Of a DNA stretch of 64,000 nt, positions 9,503-18,020 are shown piece after piece. Under the pieces are notes generated by a model. That model had not been told where the DNA came from. It did no database searches and worked only from the letters and a program-made list of their open reading frames with translations. Source of the DNA: CAVRRZ01 sp963723745 (GTDB taxonomy: Bacteria; Actinomycetota; Actinomycetes; Mycobacteriales; Geodermatophilaceae). Each line of letters begins with the position of its first letter. Position 1 is the stretch's first letter. The position numbers and the translations under genes were made by a program. The stretch is taken from positions 868,001 through 932,000 of the forward strand of contig CAVRRZ010000001.1 of assembly GCA_963723745.1 (NCBI GenBank), written 5' to 3'.

Positions 9503-9553
9503 AGGCGCCGCTGCAGGGACCCGTCCGGAGCGCTGGGGCCGGCGGGCCCTCTC

Positions 9554-10093
9554 TCAGTCGAGCCAGCCGGCACGCGGTGAGCGGGGCTCCGGCAGACGAC
9601 CGTTGCGCCGCTCTGTCGGCACCTCGCGTCCCGAAGGCAGCTGCGCCCAGACGTGCTTGCGCCCGGGGCGGCGCTCCCACCCGTAGTCGGTCGACAGCTG
9701 GGCGACCAGGTGCAGGCCCATGCCGCCCAGTGCGGGGTCACGGTCGACCGCAGGCACCGGTGGCCGGTCCGGCGCCTCGTCGCTGAGGTCCAGCAGCCAG
9801 CCGCCCCGGCTGGCGATGATCAGCGCACGGACGTCGCCGCCGCCGTGGCGCAGGGCGTTGGACGCCAGCTCCTCGAAGACCAGGAGCAGGCCGTCGCGGG
9901 CATCCTCGGTCGACCCGGAGGCCACGGACGGGTGGCCGATCCGGGCCCGCAGGTCCATGCGGACGCGCGAGATCACCGGCATCGCGTCGAGCTGCCAGTG
10001 CCAGATGTCGCCGGGCACCGAGGGCACCGGTGCGACCGGCCAGGCCGTCGGCGAGGGCCGCGACGAGGGTTCTGCGTCGGCGTGCTCGGCCAT
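9554..10093 (-). CDS. Anti-sigma-factor-like ATP-binding protein (HATPase_c, RsbW type)
   Basis: 179 residues from the ATG at 10093. After a Pro-rich head comes a single HATPase fold: N-box FEELASNALRHGGG (Asn near 79), DLSDEAP in the middle, and the G box ALGGMGLHLVAQ. There is no dimerisation or phosphoacceptor domain, so it is a stand-alone kinase of the RsbW/SpoIIAB-like class common in high-GC actinobacteria. Such proteins bind a sigma factor or phosphorylate an anti-anti-sigma STAS protein; neither partner is next door. It is divergent from the GAF-ANTAR gene with 135 bases between. A related protein is encoded at 16609-17085. Confidence 0.82.
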   Translation of the reverse strand: MAEHADAEPSSRPSPTAWPVAPVPSVPGDIWHWQLDAMPVISRVRMDLRARIGHPSVASGSTEDARDGLLLVFEELASNALRHGGGDVRALIIASRGGWLLDLSDEAPDRPPVPAVDRDPALGGMGLHLVAQLSTDYGWERRPGRKHVWAQLPSGREVPTERRNGRLPEPRSPRAGWLD

Positions 10094-10228
10094 CGCCTCC
10101 CCCTCGTCCGCGCGGGCGCCGCGCAGCTGCTGGCCGCCGTGCGCGGCCAGGCCCCATCCTGACCGAAACGGTCCGGCGCCGCAGAAGGGGCTCCCCCCGC
10201 CACGCGGTCCACCAGGCAGACTGGGGTC

Positions 10229-10915
10229 GTGAACGAGCTGCTGCGGGAGCTGAGCCGGGTGGTCCTGGCCGACCGGCCACTGGAGGACGTGCTCACCGAA
10301 GTCGTGACGATCGCCTCCCGGGGCATCCCCGGTGCGGAGTCGACGTCGATCACGCTGATCCGCGGTGAGCAGCCGTTCACCGCGGCGCACCACGGGGACA
10401 TGGCCCTGGCCGCCGACGAGATGCAGTACCAGCACGGGTACGGGCCGTGCATGGACGCCGGCCGGGGCGGGGTGACCCTGCGGGTCGACGACATGACGAC
10501 CGAGACCCGCTGGCCCGACTACGCGGCCAAGGTCGCCGCGTACGGCGTCCGGAGCTCGCTGTCGGTTCCGCTGCCGTTCCAGGGTTCCTCCATCGGTGCG
10601 CTGAACGTGTACTCGTCGAAGGTCGGCGCCTTCGCCTCCGAGGGGGCGTTCGCCGCGGGTGTCGAGGTGGCCGAGGCGGTCGCGGTTGCGATCGCCAACG
10701 CCGACGCGCACGCCCGCGTGGTCGACCAGGCGCACAACATGCGGCTGGCCATGGAGTCGCGTGCGGTGATCGAGCAGGCCAAGGGGGTGCTGATGGCGCA
10801 GCGGCACGTCAGCGCCGAGCAGGCCTTCGACCTGCTGCGCGACGCCTCCCAGCGCTACAACCGCAAGCTGCGCGACATCGCGGCGGGCATCGTCGCCTCG
10901 ACCCAGCAGGGCTGA
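10229..10915 (+). CDS. GAF-ANTAR transcription antitermination regulator
   Basis: 228 residues from the GTG at 10229. A GAF domain (about 15-160; IPGAESTSITLI, GYGPCMDA, VRSSLSVPLPFQG, GALNVYS) is joined by a short helix to an ANTAR domain (about 165-225: SRAVIEQAKGVLMAQRHVSAEQAFDLLRDASQRYNRKLRDIA). ANTAR binds paired RNA hairpins and prevents premature termination; the GAF ligand is unknown. This two-domain form is frequent in actinobacteria and has stress-related roles in mycobacteria. The 3' end runs against the extended, frameshifted end of the nucleoside hydrolase gene on the other strand. Confidence 0.9.
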   Translation: MNELLRELSRVVLADRPLEDVLTEVVTIASRGIPGAESTSITLIRGEQPFTAAHHGDMALAADEMQYQHGYGPCMDAGRGGVTLRVDDMTTETRWPDYAAKVAAYGVRSSLSVPLPFQGSSIGALNVYSSKVGAFASEGAFAAGVEVAEAVAVAIANADAHARVVDQAHNMRLAMESRAVIEQAKGVLMAQRHVSAEQAFDLLRDASQRYNRKLRDIAAGIVASTQQG

Positions 10916-11876
10916 GCCCGGCAGCGTCGGGAACGCGGTCAGGGCCGGGAGAGTCGGCTGACCAGGAATCGACGGCGGCCGCGCTGTCCACGGTCTCGGC
11001 GACGTCCACCGCGGTCGATGCGGAGGAGACCGAGCGGCGGTCGACGAGGGTCTGACCGCGCCCGGCGCCCAGCCCGGTGTCGACGACGACGTCACGCCGG
11101 ACGGTGCCCAGCGTGCCCGGCACGATGGCCTCGGTCACCGCGAGCGCGTCGTGCACCACCACGCCGTCCACGCCGTAGGCGGTGCGGGCGTTGGCCACGT
11201 ACTGCTGCAGGATTGCCGCGGCCTGCGCGCCGACCGGGCCGGCGGACGCGAACCGGGCGATCCCCTCGGCCGTCAGCACCGTCGGCAGGGTGACGTCGAG
11301 GCCCACCAGCGTGGTGGGCACCGTCGAGGTCAGCACCATGTGCGCCGCCTCCGGATCGGCCCACATGTTGAACTCCGCCGCCGCGGTGACGTTGCCGCCC
11401 CGGCCCGCCGAGCCGCCCATGACCACCAGCCGGCCGATCCGCGCCGCGGCGTCCGGGAAGACCCGCAGCAGCAGCGCGAGATTTGTCAGCGGCCCGATCG
11501 CGGCCACGGTCACCGGCCGCTCCGAGCTCATCAGCAGGTCGGCCAGCGCCACGACCGCCGGGCGTGGATCGATCGTGGCCGGGGACGGCGGCAGCTCGAC
11601 CCCGCCCAGCCCCTCGGCGCCGTGCACGTGCCCGGCCCGCTCCGGCTGCGGATGCACGAGCGACTGCGCCGCACCCGCTGCCACCGGCACGTCTGACCGG
11701 CCGGCCAGGTGCAGCACCCGCAGCGCGTTCTCGGTGGCCTGCGCCAGCTCCACGTTGCCGTGCACCGTGGTCACCAGCCGCAGGTCGACCTCCGGGCTCG
11801 CCAGCGCCAGCAGGATCGCCACCGCGTCGTCGATGCCGGGGTCGGTGTCGATGACCAGGGGAGTCGGCTCGGGCAC
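10809..11876 (-). CDS. Inosine-uridine-type nucleoside hydrolase with frameshifted C-terminus
   Basis: Starts at the GTG at 11876 with GGGAGG about 8 bases upstream. The family signature VIDTDPGIDDAVAILLAL (Ca-binding Asp cluster), the active-site block EFNMWADPEAA and the late HDALAV are present. Members cleave the N-glycosidic bond of purine or pyrimidine nucleosides, releasing base and ribose. Family proteins are about 310-320 residues. This frame instead runs to 355, ending in an Arg/Cys-rich tail read antisense through the end of the GAF-ANTAR gene. Shifting frame near 10966-10975 gives FLVSRLSRP and a stop at 10939-10941, which restores a normal 312-residue end and a clean convergent gap. 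So one base appears lost here, as a real mutation or a sequence error. The catalytic core is intact. Confidence 0.85.
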   Translation of the reverse strand: MPEPTPLVIDTDPGIDDAVAILLALASPEVDLRLVTTVHGNVELAQATENALRVLHLAGRSDVPVAAGAAQSLVHPQPERAGHVHGAEGLGGVELPPSPATIDPRPAVVALADLLMSSERPVTVAAIGPLTNLALLLRVFPDAAARIGRLVVMGGSAGRGGNVTAAAEFNMWADPEAAHMVLTSTVPTTLVGLDVTLPTVLTAEGIARFASAGPVGAQAAAILQQYVANARTAYGVDGVVVHDALAVTEAIVPGTLGTVRRDVVVDTGLGAGRGQTLVDRRSVSSASTAVDVAETVDSAAAVDSWSADSPGPDRVPDAAGLSPAGSRRRCPPRCRAACGCSAGRRRAAGRRPARR

Positions 11877-11916
11877 CGGCGCATCCTCCCAGCAGCGCGG
11901 ACGGCAGGATCGGGCC

Positions 11917-12789
11917 ATGCCCGCCGTGATCCTCGCCAGCTGCGCCGGAGCCCGCGGCACGGACGACGACGAGCCGTTGCTGCTCGCCGCCCTCACCGAC
12001 CGGGGCGTCGCCGCGACCGTGGCCGACTGGGCGGACCCCGCCGTCGACTGGGCCGCAGCCGACGCCGTCGTCGTCCGCTCGACCTGGGACTACGCGCCCC
12101 GGCGGGACGACTTCCTCGACTGGGCGCGGACGGTGCAGGACCGCACCCGCCTGTTCAACCCGGTCGAGGTGCTCACCTGGAACACCGACAAGCGCTACCT
12201 CGCCGAGCTCGCCGTCGCCGGCCTTCCCGTCGTCCCGACCGCGTGGGTGGAGGGGCCGGCGGACGTCGACGCGGCCTTGGCCCGCTGGTCCGGCGACGTC
12301 GTCGTCAAGCCCACCGTCTCGGCCGGCGCCCGCGACACCGCACGGTTCGCGCCGGGCGACCCGGCCGCCGCGGCTTTCGCCCGGCGCATCCTGGACGGCG
12401 GGCGGGCCGTCATGGTCCAGCCCTACCTCGACCGGCTGGACGACGAGGGTGAGTCCGGGCTGGTCTACCTCGACGGGCGGTACAGCCACGCGTTCGGCAA
12501 GGGCGCGCTGCTCGCCGGGCCGCCGCTGGGGGAGGGACTGTTCGCCGAGGAGCAGATCAGCGCCCGCACCGCCACCACCGCGCAACGCGACATCGGCGAC
12601 GCCGTCCTCGACCTGGTGGTGGGGCGCACCGGTACCCCTCCGCTGTACGCGCGGGTCGACCTGGTGCCCGGCGCCGACGGCGGCCCGGTGCTGCTCGAGC
12701 TGGAACTCACCGAGCCCAGCCTCTTCCTGGCAACCGACGACGGCGCCGCCGCCCGGTTTGCCGCCGCGATCGCCGCGCGGCTGGCCTGA
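11917..12789 (+). CDS. ATP-grasp domain protein (RimK/glutathione-synthase-like)
   Basis: 290 residues from the ATG at 11917, divergent from the nucleoside hydrolase with 40 bases between the starts. The N-terminal third is a pre-ATP-grasp fold with VRSTWDYAPRRDDF, a motif of a stand-alone actinobacterial ATP-grasp family. Then come NTDKRYLAELAVAGLPVVPT and VVVKPTVSAGARDT (ATP-binding lysine loop). The C-terminal part has YARVDLVPG and LLELELTEPSLFL, the acidic metal site. These enzymes ligate a carboxylate to an amine or thiol; the substrate is unknown and no biosynthetic partner is adjacent. Confidence 0.82.
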   Translation: MPAVILASCAGARGTDDDEPLLLAALTDRGVAATVADWADPAVDWAAADAVVVRSTWDYAPRRDDFLDWARTVQDRTRLFNPVEVLTWNTDKRYLAELAVAGLPVVPTAWVEGPADVDAALARWSGDVVVKPTVSAGARDTARFAPGDPAAAAFARRILDGGRAVMVQPYLDRLDDEGESGLVYLDGRYSHAFGKGALLAGPPLGEGLFAEEQISARTATTAQRDIGDAVLDLVVGRTGTPPLYARVDLVPGADGGPVLLELELTEPSLFLATDDGAAARFAAAIAARLA

Positions 12790-13009
12790 CGCCGCCCGAC
12801 ACGCCGGGCGCGTCGCCGCGTCGCCGGGACGAGCGACGTCCCGGACAGCCATTTTCACGCTCAGCGGGCACCGGCTTGTCGACAAGTGCACGGCCCGGGC
12901 GGGGGGTCACCGGGCCGTCCGGACATCCGTCACAACGGTTCGGTCACGCGCCCCGTCCCGGGTGTCGCAGGACGCCGTCGCAGGGCCCGTCCGTCCCTAG
13001 GTTTCTCCC

Positions 13010-13039
13010 TGACCGCAGCACCTTCCCCGGCTGCGGTCA
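13010..13039. promoter_or_regulatory. Perfect inverted repeat in the leader of the Pro-rich orphan gene
   Basis: TGACCGCAGC (13010-13019) and GCTGCGGTCA (13030-13039) are perfectly complementary with a 10-base loop. The element ends 8 bases before the AGGAGG of the gene at 13060. It could be an operator or an mRNA hairpin near the ribosome site. Confidence 0.4.
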
Positions 13040-13059
13040 CAGACCTCAGGAGGACGCAC

Positions 13060-13842
13060 ATGGGCATGGAGCAGGCCACCGCCGCCACCCTGCCGCCGTC
13101 CTCGGCCGATCCGGACGCCGGCCTCACCCTCGCCGGCCTGATCGACGTGCTCGACCGGGCCGATGACGTGCCGCTGCGCCGCCGGCCCCGCCCCCGGCGC
13201 GCGGCGGTCCACCGCTCGGCCGGCGCGCGCCCGGTCGGCAGCCGCACGGTGGCCGACCGCTGGGACCCGATGCGCACGATGCAGCCGCGCACCGCCACCC
13301 CCTCCCGCTCCGGAGGACCACGGCCGGTACCGCTGCGCTCGGTGCAGCCGGCCCCGGCCGCCCGGCCGCCGCTGTCGAGCACGCTGCCGCGACCCGCACC
13401 GGCTCCCGCCGCTCCGCCCGCGCCGCCGTCCTCCTCGGTGCCCCGGCGGCTACGGGACCTGCTGCGCGGGCTGACCCGCCGGGCCGCCCTCTGGGGCGCC
13501 GGACCGGACGGCGCGTACCTCGCCTGGGGCGGCGCGGCCCCCCGCCGGCCCTATCGCGCGGGCGCCCGGCCGGTCGATCCACCGGTCGTCCTGCGCGAGC
13601 TGCCCAGCACCCCCATGATCCCGCCCGCGGCGCCTTCCCCCGCCGCGGCGCACCGTCCCGCTCCCGGATCGCCGGCCCCCCGGCAGCTCCTGGGCAGGGT
13701 CCCGGCCTCGTCACCCGGCACCCCACGCACCGGAGCCACCGGACTGCCGGAGTCCCGGGCCCGGGCCCCGGCCGGCATCCGCGGGTCCCCGGGCGCACCC
13801 CTCGCGCGGGGTTCGCCCCCCGGTTGGCCGGACACCGGCTGA
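13060..13842 (+). CDS. Pro/Ala/Arg-rich hypothetical protein
   Basis: 260 residues from the ATG at 13060, with a strong AGGAGG 7 bases upstream that makes translation credible. Residues 1-35 (GLTLAGLIDVLDRADD) could be helical. The rest is mostly disordered and rich in Pro, Ala, Arg and Ser, with one short ordered-looking stretch (SVPRRLRDLLRGLTRRAALWGAGPDGAYLAWGG in two parts) near residues 125-160. No signal peptide, membrane segment or known domain. It stands alone between the ATP-grasp gene and a long non-coding gap. I do not recognise it. Confidence 0.55.
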   Translation: MGMEQATAATLPPSSADPDAGLTLAGLIDVLDRADDVPLRRRPRPRRAAVHRSAGARPVGSRTVADRWDPMRTMQPRTATPSRSGGPRPVPLRSVQPAPAARPPLSSTLPRPAPAPAAPPAPPSSSVPRRLRDLLRGLTRRAALWGAGPDGAYLAWGGAAPRRPYRAGARPVDPPVVLRELPSTPMIPPAAPSPAAAHRPAPGSPAPRQLLGRVPASSPGTPRTGATGLPESRARAPAGIRGSPGAPLARGSPPGWPDTG

Positions 13843-14427
13843 CCACCATGCGCGCCCGCGGCAGCCAGCCGCGAGACGCCGTCCCTCCGCACCGCGACGA
13901 GCGCGCCGGTACCGGTCGCCCCCCTTCCCCGGGGTGACCGCCCGCCACTCGGTCGCTACCGCGTACAGCAGCACCCCGGCCGACCTCGGCCGCCCCCTGG
14001 TTCCTCCCGACGGTGCACTCCGACCGCCGGACCGGCTTCCTCGTACGACGTCTCGCCTCGACCGACCGCCTCCTTTCAGAGCGCGGTCCCACTCGGAAGG
14101 CGCGGACCGTCGCCGACGGACGCCGGCTCCGCCCGACCGGATCCGTCGACGAGGAGAACCCCAGGTCCTGCCGGTGTCCGGCGGACGACGACCCCCCGTC
14201 GTCCCCGGACCTCTGACCGCGCAGCGCCTGGCCAGGTGAGGGCACGAGGTGCGAGCCCGCCGCCCCCCGGGGCCGCGAACGGGTGCCGGCCGGTAGCAGA
14301 CCGACACGGCGGACGGCGCCGGGGAGCGGCGGCGATCGAGGACGGCGTCCGCGGCGGCCGGGCGGCCGGAACGGTCCGTCCCGGCCGCGCCACCTGCGCC
14401 TTTCCCCGGTCGACTACTGTTCGACCC

Positions 14428-14447
14428 GGGCCGACGATCGTCGGCCC
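14428..14447. promoter_or_regulatory. 20-bp perfect palindrome upstream of the PP2C phosphatase gene
   Basis: GGGCCGACGATCGTCGGCCC is a perfect 20-bp palindrome centred about 122 bases before the GTG at 14560. It could be a dimeric repressor operator or form a cruciform. The regulator is unknown. Confidence 0.45.
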
Positions 14448-14462
14448 CGAACAAACTGCTCC

Positions 14463-14492
14463 GACCCCGCCTCGAACCACCGGGGCGGGGTC
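14463..14492. terminator. GC-rich hairpin upstream of the phosphatase gene
   Basis: GACCCCGCC (14463-14471) and GGCGGGGTC (14484-14492) form a perfect 9-bp stem with a 12-base loop and no T-tract. It may be a terminator, or an attenuator-like hairpin in the leader of the gene at 14560. Confidence 0.35.
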
Positions 14493-14559
14493 GACGTGTG
14501 CCCGTCCCGCCCGACCGGCGGACGAGCCGCCCGCCGGGCGAACGGAAGGACGTGCGACG

Positions 14560-16614
14560 GTGCACGTACGCCCCGCAGACCTCCCTCCTGGCTCCGACGC
14601 CGAGGACAACCACGACTCCGCCGTGTACCGCCTGCGCGCCGAGCTGGCCATCGAGGCCGCCGGGATCGGCAGCTTCGACTACGACCTGATCTCCGGCGCC
14701 CTGAGCTGGGACGACCGGCTGATGGACCTCTTCGGCTACGCACCGGACGCGTTCGCCGGCACCATCGACGCCTTCTTCGCCCGGCTGCACCCCGAGGACG
14801 TCGAGCGCACCGCCGAGGCCATGCGGACGACGATCGAGATGCGCGGCGACCTCGACGTCGAGTACCGCGTGGTGCTGCCCGGCGGGGAGACCCGTTGGGT
14901 GCAGGGCCGCGGACGGGTACTGGTGGACGCCGACGGCACTCCCGTGCGCCTGATCGGGGCCGCGTACGACACGACCCGGCAGCGGCACGGCGACGCCCGG
15001 GTGGCGCGGGTGCTGGAGACGATGACCGCGGCGTTCTTCTCCCTCGACCGCGACTGGCGCTTCGCCTACGTCAACGCCGAGGCCGAGCGGGTGCTGCGCC
15101 GGCCGCGCGAGGAGCTGCTCGGGGGCAGCATCTGGGAGCTGTTCCCGGCCGCCGTGGGCACGGCGTTCGAGGAGCACTACCGCGGGGCGGTGGAGTCCGG
15201 TGAGCCCCGCACGTTCGAGGCGCACTACCCGGCGCCGCTGGAGGCCTGGTACGAGATCCGTGCGTATCCGGGTCCCGACGGGTTGTCGGTCTACTTCGTC
15301 GAGGTGACCGAGCGGAAGGCGGCCGAGGAGCGCGCGGCTCGCAGCGCGGCCAGGTTGGCCCTCATCGCGGAGGTGGCCGACGCCCTGTCCAGCGACCTCA
15401 TGACCCCCGGTGCGGAGGAGATCGCGCTGCAGCGGATCGCCGAGGCGGTCGTGCCGCTGCTCGGCGACTGGTCGGTGGCCAGCTTCGCCGACGAGGACGG
15501 CCGTCTCCGCGACGTCGGCAGCTGGCACCGCGACCCGGCGCTGCGTTCGGACGTCGCCCGCTACGGGGAACTGCGGCTGGCCGCCCTGACGACGACGGCC
15601 CCGCTCGTGCGCGCGCTGGCGTCCGGGTCGATCATCGTGGTGGAGGACGTGGACGCCGCGGTCGGCCGGACCCTGAACCCCCAGGCCGGCGCCGTGCTGC
15701 GACGGCTCTCCCCGCAGACCGCCCTGGCGGTGCCGCTGACGGCGCGCGGGCGGGTGCTGGGCGCGATGAGCATCTATCGCTCGGCCGAGCGGCCCGTGCC
15801 TGACGACGAGGACGTCGCCACCGCCCGCGACATCGCGACGCGGATCGCCCTCGCCCTCGACAACGCCCGCCTGGGAAGCCAGCAGCGACGGATCGCCGAG
15901 CGGCTGCAGCGCAGCCTGCTCACCGATCCGCCGGTGCTCGACGGCGTCGAGGTCGTCGTCCGGTACGACCCCGCCCTCGAGGCCGCGGAGGTCGGCGGCG
16001 ACTGGTACGACGCCCTCGTCCAGCCGGACGGCGCGACGATGCTCGTCATCGGCGACGTCGTCGGCCACGACGCCGAGGCGGCGGCGGCCATGGGCCAGCT
16101 GCGGGGGCTGCTGCGCGGCATCGCCTACCGGGCCGGCGCAGGGCCGGTCGACGTGCTGTCCGGGCTGGACGCGGCGATGCGCGGGCTGGGCGTCACCGCC
16201 ATGGCGACCGGAGCGATCGTCCGGCTGGAGCAGACCGCCGACGAGCGGGCCGGCGGCGTCATGCGGCTGCGCTGGTCCAATGCCGGGCACCCGCCTCCGC
16301 TGGTGCTGCACGCCGACGGGCGGATCGAGCAGCTGACCGGGCAGCGGCCGGAACTCATGCTCGGGGTCGACCCCGCGGCGGTCCGGTCGGAGCAGGTCAC
16401 GCAGGTGCGCAGCGGATCGACCGTGCTGCTCTACACCGACGGCCTGGTCGAGGGCCCGGACCTGCCCTACGACGAGGGCATCGCCGCGCTCACCGCAGCG
16501 CTGGCCGGCACGGCCGGCCGGCCGCTCACGCAGCTGTGCGACGACCTGGTCGGCCGGGTGCGGCCGGGTCGCCTGAACGACGACGTCGCCCTGGTGGCCG
16601 TCCGCATCTCATGA
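14560..16614 (+). CDS. PAS-PAS-GAF-PP2C (SpoIIE/RsbU-type) serine phosphatase
   Basis: 684 residues from the GTG at 14560, with GGAAGGA 9 bases upstream; the frame continues upstream but is not coding-like. Order: PAS with PAC (about 25-145; FDYDLISGALSWDDRLMDLFGY, WVQGRGRVL), second PAS (about 150-260), GAF (about 270-445), PP2C-like SpoIIE domain (about 460-680). The phosphatase keeps VGGDWYDA near 478, GDVVGHDAEAAAAMGQLR, SNAGHPPPLV, LYTDGLVE and NDDVALVAV, covering the metal-binding Asp residues. Such proteins dephosphorylate STAS anti-anti-sigma factors and so free a stress sigma factor. The next gene, convergent with a 6-base overlap, encodes an RsbW-like kinase that could act in the same switch. 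No STAS gene is in the window. Confidence 0.92.
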   Translation: MHVRPADLPPGSDAEDNHDSAVYRLRAELAIEAAGIGSFDYDLISGALSWDDRLMDLFGYAPDAFAGTIDAFFARLHPEDVERTAEAMRTTIEMRGDLDVEYRVVLPGGETRWVQGRGRVLVDADGTPVRLIGAAYDTTRQRHGDARVARVLETMTAAFFSLDRDWRFAYVNAEAERVLRRPREELLGGSIWELFPAAVGTAFEEHYRGAVESGEPRTFEAHYPAPLEAWYEIRAYPGPDGLSVYFVEVTERKAAEERAARSAARLALIAEVADALSSDLMTPGAEEIALQRIAEAVVPLLGDWSVASFADEDGRLRDVGSWHRDPALRSDVARYGELRLAALTTTAPLVRALASGSIIVVEDVDAAVGRTLNPQAGAVLRRLSPQTALAVPLTARGRVLGAMSIYRSAERPVPDDEDVATARDIATRIALALDNARLGSQQRRIAERLQRSLLTDPPVLDGVEVVVRYDPALEAAEVGGDWYDALVQPDGATMLVIGDVVGHDAEAAAAMGQLRGLLRGIAYRAGAGPVDVLSGLDAAMRGLGVTAMATGAIVRLEQTADERAGGVMRLRWSNAGHPPPLVLHADGRIEQLTGQRPELMLGVDPAAVRSEQVTQVRSGSTVLLYTDGLVEGPDLPYDEGIAALTAALAGTAGRPLTQLCDDLVGRVRPGRLNDDVALVAVRIS

Positions 16615-17085
16615 CCGGGGGATGAGCGCCCAGACGTGCTTGCAGCCCGCGTCGACGTACCAGCCGTGCTCGATCGCCAGCTCGGCGATGAGGTAGAGGC
16701 CCAGGCCGCCCTCGCTGGGATCCCGGCCGATCGCCGGTGTCGGCGGCCGGGACCAGGCCCGGTCGGAGACCTCGATCAACCACGCGTCGGCGGTGGTGCG
16801 CACGCTGGCCGTCACCCCGCCGCCCCCGTGCCGCAGCGCGTTCGACGCCATCTCGTCCAGCGCCAGGACCAGGTGGTCGCGTTGCTCCGCCGCCCCGGGG
16901 GCCGACTCGGCCGGCACGGTGACCTCGCGCCGCAGTTCGGCGCGCACCCGCGGCAGCTCGGCGACGTCCGAGAGCTCCCAGGACAGGCCGCTCCCGGCGT
17001 CCGGCGGGGTCGCGGACGGCCACGTCGGCCCCGCCGCTTGCCCTCTCACGCCGGCAACCCCCCACTTCCGGGTCGCCGTGTGCAC
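16609..17085 (-). CDS. Anti-sigma-factor-like ATP-binding protein (HATPase_c, RsbW type)
   Basis: 158 residues from a GTG at 17085. It has the same architecture as the protein at 9554-10093: N-box LDEMASNALRHGGGG, then EVSDRAWSRPPTPAIG, G box SEGGLGLYLIAELA and the end KHVWALIPRS. The 9554 protein also contains KHVWAQLPSG, so the two are paralogues. It is likely a stand-alone serine kinase or anti-sigma. The 3' end overlaps the end of the SpoIIE-type phosphatase gene by 6 bases on opposite strands, which places a predicted kinase and phosphatase tail to tail. Confidence 0.82.
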   Translation of the reverse strand: MHTATRKWGVAGVRGQAAGPTWPSATPPDAGSGLSWELSDVAELPRVRAELRREVTVPAESAPGAAEQRDHLVLALDEMASNALRHGGGGVTASVRTTADAWLIEVSDRAWSRPPTPAIGRDPSEGGLGLYLIAELAIEHGWYVDAGCKHVWALIPRS

Positions 17086-17263
17086 GGGCGACCGAACAAT
17101 GTCGTATGGACCACCCCGTCGCCGCTCAAACCTACTGAGGCCGGAGTCACCGGGGTCGGAGGCTCTCCGGGGCCGGCGGTGACGGGGAGGTCGGCGACGC
17201 TCAGTGCATCACGGATGCGCGCGGTCAGCAGCGCGGCGCCATCGGACCGACACCCGATCGGGC

Positions 17264-18020
17264 TCATCCGACGAAGACCGGGTGCCAGGCGCCCGCGGTG
17301 ATGCTCACGGTGAGGGCGGTCGCGCAGACCCCGACCGTGGCCAGCACGAAGAGCACGTCGCGGCCGTGCAGCCGAGATCCGCGGGCATTGGTGCGCGGGA
17401 TCCCGGAGTCGAAGCCTCGGGCGTCCATCGCGGTCGCCAGCCGGGAGCCGCGGCGCAGCGCGCTGACCAGCAGGGTGAACGCGGTGCCGGCGAACAGCCG
17501 GGCCAGCGCCACGGGGTTGCGGCCCGCCTCGACCCCGCGGGTGCGGCGCGCCAGCCGGGCCGACTCGAACTCGGTCATCAGCAGCGGGACCAGCCGGAGG
17601 GCGGCCAGGGCGCCGTAGGCGAACCGCGGCGATACCCGCCAGTGGATGGTCAGTGCGTCGGCCATCCGCACCGGGTCGGTGGAGGCGACCAGCAGGACGC
17701 CGGGCAGTGCCAGCCCGAGCACGCGCAGGGTGAGGGCGGCTCCGGCTCCCGCGGTGGCATCCTCGGCGAGCAGCACGTTCACCACTCCTACCCCGGTCGC
17801 GCCCAGGAGCAGCGGCCATGTCCGCAGCCACACGACGCGCGGGCTGGTCAGCCCGGCGGCGGGGAACAGGCACAGCTCCGCGGCGACGAGCGACCGCTGG
17901 GGTGACGACGTCCAGGGTGGTCAGCAGTACCAGCGTGACGACGAGGATCGCTCCGAGCTGGGCGACCGGGTTGATCCGCGACAGCGCGACGTCCGGCGCC
18001 GTGCCCAGCGTGAGGGACAT
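17264..18020 (-). pseudogene. ykoC: YkoC-type ECF transporter T component, frameshifted
   Basis: The first part, from the ATG at 18020, reads MSLTLGTAPDVALSRINPVAQ then a hydrophobic helix to TLDVVTP. The rest continues in another frame as QRSLVAAELCLFPAAGL to the stop at 17264. It includes the coupling-helix type ARRTRG and ATAMDARGFDSG motifs of EcfT proteins. Reading three instead of four C in the run at 17899-17902 joins the halves into about 251 residues, the normal size. So one extra base breaks the gene, as a real mutation or a sequence error. EcfT is the membrane scaffold that couples ATPases to the substrate-binding S component. The start overlaps the ykoD stop (TGATG), so translation is coupled within the riboswitch-led operon. 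Confidence 0.8.

Larger units (their letters stand above)
13843..14559. other. 717-base gap without a convincing gene
   Basis: Short frames exist (for example 14013-14216, 67 codons), but they have no ribosome site and no recognisable protein, and the antisense frames are compositional shadows. The right part holds a 20-bp palindrome at 14428 and a 9-bp hairpin at 14463, so this is probably the regulatory region of the phosphatase gene at 14560. It may also include the terminator of the Pro-rich gene. Confidence 0.5.

Noticed and set aside
14013..14216. Possible 67-codon gene in the long gap
   Set aside because: No ribosome site, no recognisable sequence and unusual codon use.
13711..16311. 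An 866-codon minus-strand frame opposite the phosphatase gene
   Set aside because: Low-complexity mirror of the PAS-GAF-PP2C gene with no domain.
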